Source: Bryobacterales bacterium (GTDB lineage: Bacteria > Acidobacteriota > Terriglobia > Bryobacterales > Bryobacteraceae). From it: DNA of 41,370 nt. A program made the translations under genes and the position numbers. Within the stretch, counting starts at the first letter, position 1. Each line of letters begins with the position of its first letter. The notes beneath the pieces were generated by a model. The model saw nothing but the letters and a program-made list of their open reading frames with translations. It was not told the DNA's origin and searched no databases. Of this stretch, positions 8,201-14,977 are shown piece by piece. The stretch lies in assembly GCA_020851655.1 (NCBI GenBank), contig JADZCI010000123.1:1-41370 (forward strand), read 5' to 3'.

Positions 8201-8304
8201 TGTGCGGGTTGCGCTGGGGTTTGTGCCGGAACTGGAAGAACCGCACCACCGAGAGTGAGAGAACAGAGTAGAAGCGCTCGCAGGCTGCCACGCCTGTGGG
8301 TCAT
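5284..8304 (-). CDS. bamA: Outer membrane protein assembly factor BamA
   Basis: BamA is the central outer-membrane insertase that folds beta-barrel proteins. The protein is 1006 residues, longer than the roughly 800 of E. coli. It has a signal peptide (1-28), an unusual Pro/Lys/Glu-rich stretch (about 29-103), several POTRA domains from about 106, and a C-terminal 16-strand barrel. The diagnostic loop motif VRGF lies at 799-802 and the chain ends in Phe, as expected for a BAM substrate. The POTRA part includes an extra Pro/Gly-rich insertion (GSGKPKPPGK). It is followed by the OmpH chaperone gene in the same direction. The ATG at 8304 has only a weak ribosome binding site. Confidence 0.96.
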   Translation of the reverse strand: MTHRRGSLRALLLCSLTLGGAVLPVPAQTPAQPAQSPKPAPQPKKSPFEEVAPATPAAQPPKPAEPKKPSPFETVPQEPKPEAPKPEAPKPAETPKPGEPAAPVEVANVIEAIEFRGSRRVPQDTLRALIVSKKGDIYNQEVLSQDFVRLWNTGRFDDITLEKEPGKQGWIIRFVVVERRVVRSIKYEGNKSITVSEILDRFKDRRVGLVVEQQYDQGKIQRATNVLKEFLAERGRQYAIVTPEIRQIPPSSVEVTFKIQEGSKVKVGKIEFTGNKAFSDRIVLRAMKNLHPIGIPYSIFLESLFPKTFDSTKLDEDKDRIRNFYQTKGYFLARVTDSTVTMRDLPSGNRVRMPFTGSGKPKPPGKRADLALTIDEGRLFHLNQINFVGVKLFRTPETLMKPLFGMDQGDVFSTEKLSKGFKNLQKLYGEFGYIDAVPEPDFQPQPNSDKIDLTINVDEGKQFFVRRIDFQGNTTTRDKVIRRELLVDEGDMYNTRLWELSILRLNQLGYFEALKENEATNITRDTKNNTVDLTIKVKERGKNSISLNGGVSGIAGTFLGMGYATNNFLGLGETLSINAELGTRIRSAVFGFTEPYLFDRPMQAGLTVYMQRFNYDQAREISLYSGRNLIPLYNAFGRDSLLNYTSQGYGGTVFVSYPLKRSFARVSFTYGLDRQNIDPGNVNTGQYFYYSNFLNFEGPNSLQGILTSRVIPAYQYNTVDHPITPSRGRSLYASLSFAGGPLGGNVKIIEPTISTTYFRAGFKRGHVIGMRGLGRVVSGYGGVSAPPYNRIFMGGEQDVRGFEIWSIGPFGYIPSEGTVAVVNDDGSARMQKVIQDGKVVLAPVTTRVPIYQPVFPGGDTQFIANVEYRIPIFGPLVLALFFDAGMNRVFFPDQLKLNTGRVTQLQSDFPVAGFGNQAVIVDKSQIIRTSTGIEFQIMMPVVNAPFRLYWAFNPTRVADVYRPPIAADRSLFPNNATYLRALSAIGNITPYVEKQTMFRFTISRTF

Positions 8305-8435
8305 TGTCCGTTAAATCGATTCCTTTCTACTCTGCGCCCCGGATAAGACGTGCCCGGCAGGCTTGCCGTTTCACGGAATGAGAAGCAGGTTGCAGCTCAA
8401 GAATTTCTATTCTAGCGAAACCCCGCTGCAAAACT

Positions 8436-8936
8436 CTACCGGGCCGGTCCACTTGGCTCCTGCCAGGAGGTCACAATTTGCTGATCCTCCAATAAGCGCC
8501 GTCTCGCCGGCACCCGCAGCAGGCAGATGGCGTAAAGCAAATGCGCCGGTACTGTCGCCGTGCGCGGAAAATAACTCGGAGCGTACGTCGAAATGTGCGG
8601 CCACGCCCATCTCTCCAGCAGCGTGTGGAACAGCGCGGAGTAAATCAACACCGCCGCAATGCGCAACAAGAGACTCGAACGCTGCGGGACGGCCCACGCC
8701 GCCGGCACCGCGGCCAGCGAGTAGACTACCACCAGGAGCGAGAATCCCACCAGGGTGGTCATCGAAGCGCCCGCCTGAAACACCCTGCTTCCGAACAACA
8801 CCCCGGCCGCCACATTAAACTTCGTGTACCAGAGTTCACCGCGCGCCCAACTGTGAAACACAAACCACGCGACAACCACCAGGCTCCCGGTTACCCCGGC
8901 ATCCAGGCCGGCCAGCGCTCTTCGAGCCAAACGCAT
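8436..8936 (-). CDS. Small integral membrane protein, unknown function
   Basis: This protein has 166 residues and about four hydrophobic segments (near 13-28, 60-82, 90-110 and a weaker one near 140-152). The N-terminus is positive (MRLARRALAG), and the C-terminal 25 residues are hydrophilic and basic. I recognise no family and no catalytic motif. It precedes bamA by 131 nt on the same strand. That gap contains no clear terminator, so it could share a transcript with bamA, but nothing in the protein links it to outer-membrane assembly. It is likely real because of the consistent membrane topology and the open frame in a stretch with no competing gene. Confidence 0.6.
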   Translation of the reverse strand: MRLARRALAGLDAGVTGSLVVVAWFVFHSWARGELWYTKFNVAAGVLFGSRVFQAGASMTTLVGFSLLVVVYSLAAVPAAWAVPQRSSLLLRIAAVLIYSALFHTLLERWAWPHISTYAPSYFPRTATVPAHLLYAICLLRVPARRRLLEDQQIVTSWQEPSGPAR

Positions 8937-9264
8937 ACAAGTTCAGGCTACACTACTGGCCTTGAGACAGGCCGAAGTCATTTTGCACGTTCCTGTTACG
9001 ACTGCCCGCCGCCCCTGTCCCATTGTTTGAAGAGTGCGGGTTGGAAAGTGTCGTCGAAAGGGCCCAGGAGTGCCAAAACGCGCCGCGTTGGCCGCGGTTT
9101 CAGGTAACTGTATCCCATTCAAAAGTCTAAGTCAGGGGCCATTGAAGAGACTCAAAGAGAGGATGGCGCGCGGGATGCTACAATTTCTGGTAGGACGGGC
9201 CGCTCGGAGTGGGCGGATTCCTGCAACTTTCCGGATCCCGGCGCGTCTGAACTAGAGGCGAGGT
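8937..9264 (+). other. Intergenic region between divergent genes
   Basis: These 328 nt hold no convincing gene. Short open frames inside it are basic and low in complexity, without motifs. It contains GCTACACT (8948-8954), which resembles the -10 boxes seen elsewhere in the window, a short hairpin GGCC/GGCC around 8959-8974, and the extended -10 of the tonB gene (9176-9184). Confidence 0.5.
9176..9184 (+). promoter_or_regulatory. Extended -10 promoter of the tonB gene
   Basis: TGC followed by TACAAT (9179-9184) matches an extended -10 element. No good -35 lies at the usual distance. Transcription would begin near 9191, leaving a leader of about 74 nt with a GAGG-type ribosome binding site before ATG 9265. 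Confidence 0.45.
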
Positions 9265-10593
9265 ATGGCAGCACCAGAGTATCCTCAATATCCGGGAGGG
9301 GTTCCTCAATACCCCCCACCTCCGGATCCCGAGATCGAGCGGATTTTCGCCCTTCAGCAAACGTCCAAACCCTGGATCCTGTCGCTCCTGGAGAACCTCA
9401 AAGAGGCGATCAACCCCCCAAAGCTACCTCCGCTTCAGGTGACCGCCCGGCCGCTCACGAAAGAGGAACTACAGGCCAGCGACGATCCGATGCTGCGCCG
9501 CGTCGCCGAGTTGGACGACGCGGCCGACGCGGGGTTGCTGACCTCGCTCAAGAACAACCTGAAGGAACTGTTCAGCCCCACACAGTTGCCGCCCCTCCAG
9601 GTGACGTCGCGTCCGCTGACCCCCGAAGAACTGGCGCGCGAAGGCGCGTTCGGCGAAATCGAACAACTGCGGCGCGCCAATCTCCCCTGGTACAAAACCT
9701 TCTGGGGAAACCTCAAAGAGCTCATTTTCCCGGCCAAGCTGCCTCCCCTGGAGTTGACCTCCAAGCCGGTCCAGGTTCGTGAGATCTTTGGCCGTGACGA
9801 GTACGTTGGGCGGTCACGGGTTATTTCGGTGTTCGTCCACGTCGGCCTGGTTGCCCTGGCATTTGCGATCGGAACCAACAAGACCGTTCAGAACGCGCTT
9901 GCCAAAAACATCACCGTGTTCACCCCCGACATTGCGCCGTACACGCCGCCGATGAAACCGAAAGACACGGCGATGGGCGGCGGCGGTGGCGGCGGCGACC
10001 GTTCTCCCACCCCTCCAAGCAAGGGCCGCCTTCCGCGACCGGCGCTGAAACAGTTCACTCCGCCCATGGCGGTGGTCAACAACCCCAACCCCAGGCTGGT
10101 CATGGAGCCCACCATCATTGCTCCTCCCGACACCGTTCTCCCGCAGGTGAACCTGCCCAACTACGGTGATCCGTTTGCAAAGTTGGGTCCCCCGTCGAAC
10201 GGTCCCGGCTCGGGCGGCGGCATTGGAACCGGTTCCGGCGGCGGCGTCGGCTCGGGCCGCGGCGGCGGTTTCGGTCCCGGTGAAGGCGGCGGCGTCGGCG
10301 GCGGCGCCTACCGTATCGGCGGCGGCGTCAGCGCTCCCGTCATCCTCGTCAAGGTCGAACCGGAGTACTCCGAAGAAGCCCGTAAAGCCAAGTTCCAGGG
10401 CGCCGTGCTGCTGTCGATCGTCGTCGATGCCGAAGGACGCCCGCAAAACATCCGCGTCATTCGCCCACTCGGCATGGGCTTGGATGAAAAGGCCGTCGAG
10501 GCCGTCTCGAAGTGGCGCTTCCGCCCGGGCTATAAGGACGGCAAAGCCGTGCCTGTTCAGGCCAACGTCGAAGTCAACTTCCGCCTGCTGTAA
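9265..10593 (+). CDS. TonB-family energy transducer with threefold cytoplasmic repeat
   Basis: This 442-residue TonB-like protein would pass proton-motive energy to outer-membrane receptors. Residues 1-185 are predicted cytoplasmic and contain three copies of an NLKE...LPPLxxTSRP unit. One transmembrane helix (about 186-204) follows, then a Pro-rich and a Gly-rich periplasmic spacer (about 220-355). A typical TonB C-terminal domain ends the chain (about 360-442: PEYSEEARKAKFQGAVLLS, then KAVEAVSKWRFRPG). Most TonB proteins have almost nothing before the membrane helix, so the long repeated N-terminus is unusual. It is transcribed alone and ends in a terminator shared with the convergent rhamnosidase gene. 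No ExbB/ExbD or TonB-dependent receptor gene is in the window. Confidence 0.9.
   Translation: MAAPEYPQYPGGVPQYPPPPDPEIERIFALQQTSKPWILSLLENLKEAINPPKLPPLQVTARPLTKEELQASDDPMLRRVAELDDAADAGLLTSLKNNLKELFSPTQLPPLQVTSRPLTPEELAREGAFGEIEQLRRANLPWYKTFWGNLKELIFPAKLPPLELTSKPVQVREIFGRDEYVGRSRVISVFVHVGLVALAFAIGTNKTVQNALAKNITVFTPDIAPYTPPMKPKDTAMGGGGGGGDRSPTPPSKGRLPRPALKQFTPPMAVVNNPNPRLVMEPTIIAPPDTVLPQVNLPNYGDPFAKLGPPSNGPGSGGGIGTGSGGGVGSGRGGGFGPGEGGGVGGGAYRIGGGVSAPVILVKVEPEYSEEARKAKFQGAVLLSIVVDAEGRPQNIRVIRPLGMGLDEKAVEAVSKWRFRPGYKDGKAVPVQANVEVNFRLL
9385..9786 (+). repeat. Three in-gene repeats encoding the NLKE-LPPL unit
   Basis: NLKE occurs at residues 44, 98 and 149, and LPPL at 54, 108 and 159, always 10 residues apart, with a repeat period of 54 and 51 residues. 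Each copy continues with VT/LT, A/S, R/K, P. The third copy is joined to the membrane helix and is the most divergent. Confidence 0.85.
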
Positions 10594-10601
10594 GCAAACT
10601 C

Positions 10602-12929
10602 CTAAACCTGATTCCGGCCGGGACGCAACTCGTGTTCCCGGCCTTTCCATTTCAGCACCCCGGTCAGAGACGGCGGCAGATCAATCGTTGCCTTCTCGCC
10701 ATCGAGCGCCACGGTAATCGTGCCCAACCGGTGGGGCATGGAGCCGGACACGCGAGTCAGCTTGCCGGGATTCGGTTCGATGAGGACCTTGCTGAAGCCC
10801 GGCGCGGCGGAATCGATTCCCAGCACCGTGCGGAAGAATTCGATGTTCGGGCTGGCGCCCCACGCATGGCAGTCGGAACGGGTGTAGGGCGTATCCTGTT
10901 CCGCCCACGTCGTCAGGCCTTCCGACAGCATGAACTCCCACGTGCCCAGCCGGTCCAGGTACCGGCCGCCCAGCCCGGCTGCCGCCATCGCGCGATCCAG
11001 ATAGTAGCGGAAGTAGGCCGAGCACTTGGCCAGCGACTTGTCAGCCTCGACTCGTTCCATCAAGTCCCGCGCTTCATCTCCCGAAGTCACCCCGGCGAGC
11101 ACGGCCAGCGCATTGGCATGCTGCGAGAGTTTCTGGTGCGCGCGGTCTTCGGAAAAGATCCGGCGTCCGGAATCCCAGAACGTGGACCGGATCTTGGCGT
11201 TCAATAGACGCGCCTGCGTGGCCGCCATCTCGCCAAGCTGGCGGTAGCCGAGAGCGTTCTCGAGTTCGGCGGCCCATTGCAGGGCGAGCAGGAATTGAAG
11301 CTGGATGCTGGCGGGCATCATGCCCGGCTCGCACGGCGGGGCGCCGCGCGGCCACGATTCAACCCAATCGACATAGTTCCACCACGGCATCGCGCCCAGC
11401 AACCCCCCGGTTGTGAGATGCCGCGAATAGAATCCCAGCACCGGCCGCGCGCCCGTCAGCATCTGTTTGACAAACTCCGGGTCATCGGCGTACCGCCAGT
11501 AGTCGTGAACCATTCCAATCCACCACAGCGAGAACGGCGGGATGTATTGCTCGAGAACCGACGGAGCGCGCGACAGCGTGGCGCCTTCGTGCGTGCGCGA
11601 CGAGTCCAGCGCCTGTATGGCGTTCCTCATCAGCCGCGCGTCGCCTGTCATGTAGACCGAGACCAGGTTCTGGATGCGCGTGTCGCCCGAGTATTGCAGT
11701 TGCTCATAGTAGGGGCAATCCATGTAGGTCTCGTGAGCGCACAACCGGGCGGTCCGCCACCCGGTATCGAGAATCTGCTGGTGCAGCCGGTTGCCGCTGT
11801 CAAACGTCGCGCGGCGCTCAAACGGATAGCCGGTGTAGACGGACCGGAAGTCTTCGATGGTGAGCGGCGTGTCGCCGGTCTGGATGGAAAGCTGGACGTA
11901 ACGGAAAGTCCGCCAGTAAAGCGGGCGGTACACGCGGCGCCCTCCGTCGGCGATAACGTGGTCCGCATAGCCTACGAATTCCTTGCCGTCCACCTCGTTG
12001 CGGTTGCCCTTCATGCGGCGCGGGCGCATCGTTTGGAAGAGTCCTTCGGTGTAGGCGATGCCAATTGTCGCGTCCCGTCCGCCGGAAAACTCGAGTTCCG
12101 GGTACGCGGTGGTCAGATGGCCCTGGTCGGCCAGGATGCGTACAAACGTGCGCGCCGGTATCGTCACGCCGCGTAATTCAGAGGGCGCCGCCATGCCTGA
12201 GGCGTTCCGCACGGCGGCGAAGCGCTGCGGCGTCTCTTCCATCGCCGGGATGGGGCGCGGCGTGAGCATCCAGCGGTTGGGTCCGTCCACGGCGTCGCGC
12301 GGGGCCGCGGGTCCGATAACCGAGACCGGCTTCCATTCCGAGTCGTCAAAGTCGCGCTGCTCCCAGCCCCACGGATGAGCGCGCGCGTCAAACCGCTCGC
12401 ACGGCCCGATGGCGTAGTAACCGGTCAATTGGTATGTCGGAACCGGGACGGCGGTGTAGGCGGCGTCGCGCCAGGACCGCCACCCGGACCCCGTATTCAC
12501 CAGCGGCTCGTGCTGTTGGTCATCGGCCTGAAGCAGAAATGCCGTGCGGACGGACCACTGGCAGACGGCGGCGTGCGGGCCATCGTTCCAGACGGCGGCC
12601 GCCAGCGTGTTCCGCCCCGGCGTGAGCGCGCTCGCAATGTCCACCGTCTCATAGCGCCATTGGTGCGGGTCCCCGCGCGCCGGTCCCGAAGCCACCGTCT
12701 TGCCGTTGACAAACAACCGGTAGCGGCTGTCGCCCGAGACGTGAATGACAAACTTCGCCGGAACCTGTGCCAGTTCGAACGAGCGCCGGAAATGATAGAC
12801 GCCATAGTCGTTGGCGCCGGCGCCGCCAGGAGCAATCCAGCGCGCCCTCCAAGCCTGTGTCTTCAACTCAACCGGCGCGGCGGCTAGCGGTAGCGCGGCC
12901 GCGGTGAGAAATTCGCGACGCCTCAACAT
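10602..12929 (-). CDS. Alpha-L-rhamnosidase (GH78), Tat-exported
   Basis: This 775-residue glycoside hydrolase removes terminal alpha-L-rhamnose from plant or microbial glycans. The N-terminus RRREFLTAAALPLAAA is a Tat-type signal, so the enzyme is exported folded. A beta-sandwich carbohydrate-binding part (about 25-140, GDSRYRLFVNG) precedes further sandwich domains. The (alpha/alpha)6 catalytic barrel follows, with the family motif DCPYYEQLQYSGDTR starting at D404. SDCHAWGASPN marks the end of the barrel and a C-terminal beta domain closes the protein. The start has no Shine-Dalgarno sequence but has TATACT 7 nt before it. It begins 24 nt after the PIN toxin gene on the same strand, yet probably has its own promoter. 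Confidence 0.92.
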   Translation of the reverse strand: MLRRREFLTAAALPLAAAPVELKTQAWRARWIAPGGAGANDYGVYHFRRSFELAQVPAKFVIHVSGDSRYRLFVNGKTVASGPARGDPHQWRYETVDIASALTPGRNTLAAAVWNDGPHAAVCQWSVRTAFLLQADDQQHEPLVNTGSGWRSWRDAAYTAVPVPTYQLTGYYAIGPCERFDARAHPWGWEQRDFDDSEWKPVSVIGPAAPRDAVDGPNRWMLTPRPIPAMEETPQRFAAVRNASGMAAPSELRGVTIPARTFVRILADQGHLTTAYPELEFSGGRDATIGIAYTEGLFQTMRPRRMKGNRNEVDGKEFVGYADHVIADGGRRVYRPLYWRTFRYVQLSIQTGDTPLTIEDFRSVYTGYPFERRATFDSGNRLHQQILDTGWRTARLCAHETYMDCPYYEQLQYSGDTRIQNLVSVYMTGDARLMRNAIQALDSSRTHEGATLSRAPSVLEQYIPPFSLWWIGMVHDYWRYADDPEFVKQMLTGARPVLGFYSRHLTTGGLLGAMPWWNYVDWVESWPRGAPPCEPGMMPASIQLQFLLALQWAAELENALGYRQLGEMAATQARLLNAKIRSTFWDSGRRIFSEDRAHQKLSQHANALAVLAGVTSGDEARDLMERVEADKSLAKCSAYFRYYLDRAMAAAGLGGRYLDRLGTWEFMLSEGLTTWAEQDTPYTRSDCHAWGASPNIEFFRTVLGIDSAAPGFSKVLIEPNPGKLTRVSGSMPHRLGTITVALDGEKATIDLPPSLTGVLKWKGREHELRPGRNQV
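10616..10646 (+). terminator. Terminator between tonB and the rhamnosidase gene
   Basis: GGCCGGGA (10616-10623) pairs perfectly with TCCCGGCC (10636-10643) and is followed by TTT and a pyrimidine-rich stretch. It lies 22 nt past the tonB stop codon and inside the last codons of the convergent rhamnosidase gene. Confidence 0.5.
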
Positions 12930-12936
12930 GCTTGCG

Positions 12937-12942
12937 AGTATA
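12937..12942 (-). promoter_or_regulatory. -10-like box directly before the rhamnosidase start
   Basis: On the minus strand TATACT (12942 to 12937, 5/6 to consensus) is followed by 7 nt and the ATG at 12929, the spacing expected for a leaderless mRNA. No ribosome binding site is present. Confidence 0.4.
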
Positions 12943-12953
12943 TGCCTGAAGCG

Positions 12954-13361
12954 CTACGCCCGCGGAGGGTGCAAAAGCGGTATCATCTCACGCCGTCCCC
13001 GGCGGTAGACCTGGAAATCACGCACATCCGTTGTGATGACCGCCAGCGCGGGATTCAACTCGCTGAGCCGGATGAGGCAAAGATCTGCGAGATCCGGCTT
13101 GCGGTCAGCGTAGCGCCTCGCGAGTTCAGCCAGCCGCGAAAGGTGTTCGGATACGATCAGTTGGGGCCGCACCAAACCTTCCCGCACCATGGCGATCACC
13201 AGCGAGGTGCTTCCCAGGTGGAACGCGGTCTCGGCCAGCACAGCATCGCACGTCAACAGCGCCCGGTCGATTCGGGAGGCAACCTCGACTGCCCAGTCGT
13301 GATGCCGGTCCCTGCGGTTGGCGAATGCCACCAGAAAGCCCGTGTCCGCGATGCCAGTCAC
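12954..13361 (-). CDS. PIN-domain ribonuclease toxin (VapC-like)
   Basis: This 135-residue PIN-domain protein probably cleaves RNA as the toxin of a toxin-antitoxin pair. The acidic PIN residues are in place: Asp in IADTGFLVAF near the N-terminus, Glu in DAVLAETAFHL, Asp in PDLADLCLI and Asp in ITTDVRDF. The open frame extends further upstream, but those residues overlap the antitoxin gene and do not look like a PIN domain. The GTG at 13361 starts directly at the first conserved strand and overlaps the antitoxin stop codon by 4 nt (GTGA), which implies translational coupling. Its target RNA is unknown. Confidence 0.85.
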   Translation of the reverse strand: MTGIADTGFLVAFANRRDRHHDWAVEVASRIDRALLTCDAVLAETAFHLGSTSLVIAMVREGLVRPQLIVSEHLSRLAELARRYADRKPDLADLCLIRLSELNPALAVITTDVRDFQVYRRGRREMIPLLHPPRA

Positions 13362-13573
13362 GGCTTGGAGAACCCTTTGCGGCTCGACAGGTCCCGCGGC
13401 CCGTCGATCGATCCAGCCAGGCGCAAGAATGGCTGTTTCTCCCGCTTGCGCGCGAGTTGGAGTTGATCGCGAACGATTCGGCCGCGGGGTACGCCGGCCG
13501 TCTTCGATGCGGTGTCCAGCCACTCGGCCAGATCGTCCGGCAGGCGCACCGTGATCGTATTACGCATCTGCAT
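13358..13573 (-). CDS. Ribbon-helix-helix antitoxin (CopG/VapB type)
   Basis: This 71-residue partner of the PIN toxin begins with the DNA-binding strand and helices of the ribbon-helix-helix fold (TITVRLPDDLAEWLDTAS, then GVPRGRIVRDQL). Its hydrophilic, basic C-terminus would wrap the toxin. Such antitoxins repress their own operon. Two ATG codons are possible, 13573 and 13567; with the -10 box at 13581-13576, the one at 13567 would be leaderless (69 residues). There is no well-placed ribosome binding site for either. The gene lies first in the operon and its stop codon overlaps the toxin start. Confidence 0.82.
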   Translation of the reverse strand: MQMRNTITVRLPDDLAEWLDTASKTAGVPRGRIVRDQLQLARKREKQPFLRLAGSIDGPRDLSSRKGFSKP

Positions 13574-13575
13574 GA

Positions 13576-13584
13576 ATTGTAACA
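13576..13584 (-). promoter_or_regulatory. Extended -10 promoter of the toxin-antitoxin operon
   Basis: On the minus strand TGT plus TACAAT (13584 to 13576) forms an extended -10. It lies 2 nt before ATG 13573 and 8 nt before ATG 13567, so the transcript probably has no leader. The divergent gene at 13653 starts only 79 nt away. Confidence 0.5.
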
Positions 13585-13635
13585 CACGGCCTCCCTTCGG
13601 CCTTCCTTTCACCCTGCCGCGCCATCGCAATCTCG

Positions 13636-13644
13636 TGGTACTCT
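13636..13644 (+). promoter_or_regulatory. Extended -10-like box before the secreted protein gene
   Basis: TGG followed by TACTCT (13639-13644) ends 8 nt before ATG 13653. No Shine-Dalgarno sequence is present, so this is a candidate leaderless promoter. Confidence 0.35.
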
Positions 13645-13652
13645 GCCGCTAT

Positions 13653-14009
13653 ATGCGAACACTCTTGATGGTGGCGGTTTTGATCATGGGGCTGCTTTGG
13701 GCCGCGGACACGAACGTGAGCGGGACTTGGGCGTTCGATGTCACCACCGATGCCGGTTCCGGCAGCCCGGCTTTCGAGTTCAAACAGGACGGCGCGAAGC
13801 TGACCGGCAAATACTCGGGAATGGCGGGCGAGGCGCCTCTCACCGGAACGGTGCAAGGTAACAAGATTCAGTGGGAGTTCAAGATCGACATGAACGGTGA
13901 ATCCAGCATCGTCAAGTATCAGGGGACCATCGAATCACCCACTTCGATGAAGGGAACCGCCGATTATCCCGGCATCGGCCAGGCCACCTGGACGGCCAAG
14001 AAACAATAG
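13653..14009 (+). CDS. Small secreted beta-barrel protein, unknown function
   Basis: This 118-residue protein has a signal peptide (about 1-18, MRTLLMVAVLIMGLLWAA). A compact all-beta domain follows: VSGTWAFDVTTDAGSG, PAFEFKQDGAKLTGKY, GEAPLTGTVQGNKIQWEF and MKGTADY. This repeated GTW / FKQ / LTG pattern resembles small lipocalin-like domains that I associate with Acidobacteria, usually annotated as hypothetical. No active site is visible, and a ligand-binding role is only a guess. The frame is open upstream to 13512, but the ATG at 13653 starts right at the signal peptide. Its stop codon TAG shares its G with the GTG start of the methyltransferase. Confidence 0.75.
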   Translation: MRTLLMVAVLIMGLLWAADTNVSGTWAFDVTTDAGSGSPAFEFKQDGAKLTGKYSGMAGEAPLTGTVQGNKIQWEFKIDMNGESSIVKYQGTIESPTSMKGTADYPGIGQATWTAKKQ

Positions 14010-14776
14010 TGGCCAGCGGCGACCTCACTTCCAAGGAGTATTGGGACAAAACCCACAGCGATCAGATTTTCACGCGGGAGCAACTGACCCAATTCCCTCA
14101 GTTCCCGTGGATGCCGGTCGTGCTGGAGCACCTGGCGCCCTACCGCGGCCAGCGCTTCCTCGAGCTGGGGTGTTCGCCGGGACAGGTGTCGGCGATGATC
14201 TGCGGGCAGATCCCGATGCGCGCCGAAGGCGTCGACTTCAGCGACACGGGCTGGCTGTATCTGAAGAACCTGGAAACCGTCGGGGTCACGGATGCGCAAC
14301 TGCACCGCGCCGACTTCCGCGAGTTCCGCCCCGGCTCTTTGTTCGATGTCGTCGGCAGCTTCGGGTTGGTCGAGCACTTCGAGGATTCACAGGAAGTGCT
14401 GGACCACCACGACCGGCTGTTACGGCCCGGCGGACTCTGTGTCGTGGAACTGCCGCGCATGCGGGGGCTGCTCTGGCTTCACAAGTGGGTCTTCGACCGC
14501 CCCAATCTGCGCAAACACAATGTCGGCATGATGAAGGTGGACGTGTTCCGGCAATTTGCCCAGCGGCGGGGCCACCAGGTGCTGTTTCTCGGCCTGGTGG
14601 GCGGCCCGCAGGTGTGGGGCGCCGATCAAGGCGGCCCGGCGTGGCTGCGGCAGTTGCGTACCGGTGCCTCCATACGAGTCAAGCGGGCCGTCGCCGAATA
14701 TCTGAAGCCCCGCGTGCGGCCCGCTCATCCATGGTTTGCGCCGTGGTTGCTCTATATCGGGCGAAAGCCCGTCTGA
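14009..14776 (+). CDS. Class I SAM-dependent methyltransferase
   Basis: This 255-residue methyltransferase has the SAM-binding motif FLELGCSPGQ (about 50-59), an acidic second motif (EGVDFSDTG) and a DVVGSFGLVEHF segment, followed by LLRPGGLCVVELP. The order and spacing fit small-molecule methyltransferases of the Methyltransf_11/25 group. The C-terminal third is basic with WLRQLRTG and VRPAHPWFAPWLLY and could bind the substrate or a membrane. Start is GTG in the TAGTG junction with the preceding gene, so translation is probably coupled. The substrate is unknown. It converges with the aldolase gene across a 201-nt gap that holds a palindromic repeat. Confidence 0.82.
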   Translation: MASGDLTSKEYWDKTHSDQIFTREQLTQFPQFPWMPVVLEHLAPYRGQRFLELGCSPGQVSAMICGQIPMRAEGVDFSDTGWLYLKNLETVGVTDAQLHRADFREFRPGSLFDVVGSFGLVEHFEDSQEVLDHHDRLLRPGGLCVVELPRMRGLLWLHKWVFDRPNLRKHNVGMMKVDVFRQFAQRRGHQVLFLGLVGGPQVWGADQGGPAWLRQLRTGASIRVKRAVAEYLKPRVRPAHPWFAPWLLYIGRKPV

Positions 14777-14862
14777 CGCCCGGGCCTTGGATTCTAGCCC
14801 CCCAAATCTGAGAATTGGTCTCGCAGACTTGCCGTTGTGAAGGCATGGCTGCGAGGGCGCCA

Positions 14863-14942
14863 AGCTGTCAGCGCTCAGCCGTCAGCTTATGCTCACCGCG
14901 CTCATCCAAGAGCTGAATGCTGACCGCTGATCGCTGAAAGCT
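14863..14942. repeat. Palindromic repeat of TCAGC/GCTGA units
   Basis: The left arm (14863-14886) and right arm (14919-14942) are 24 nt each and complementary at 21 positions, around a 32-nt loop. Each arm is built of short units (GTCAGCG, CTCAGCC, GTCAGC). It lies between two convergent genes and could act as a two-way terminator. It looks like a dispersed REP- or MITE-type element. The rest of the 14777-14977 gap shows nothing else. Confidence 0.7.
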
Positions 14943-14977
14943 CCCGTCCTCAAGATTTCAAGCATCCTTGGCGATCC

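Noticed and set aside
9034..9255. 73-codon open frame before tonB
   Set aside because: It is a basic, featureless sequence overlapping the predicted tonB promoter.
14758..14771. CGGGC-GAAA-GCCCG hairpin at the end of the methyltransferase gene
   Set aside because: It is a tidy tetraloop but lies in the coding sequence and has no T-run, so there is no evidence of a role.
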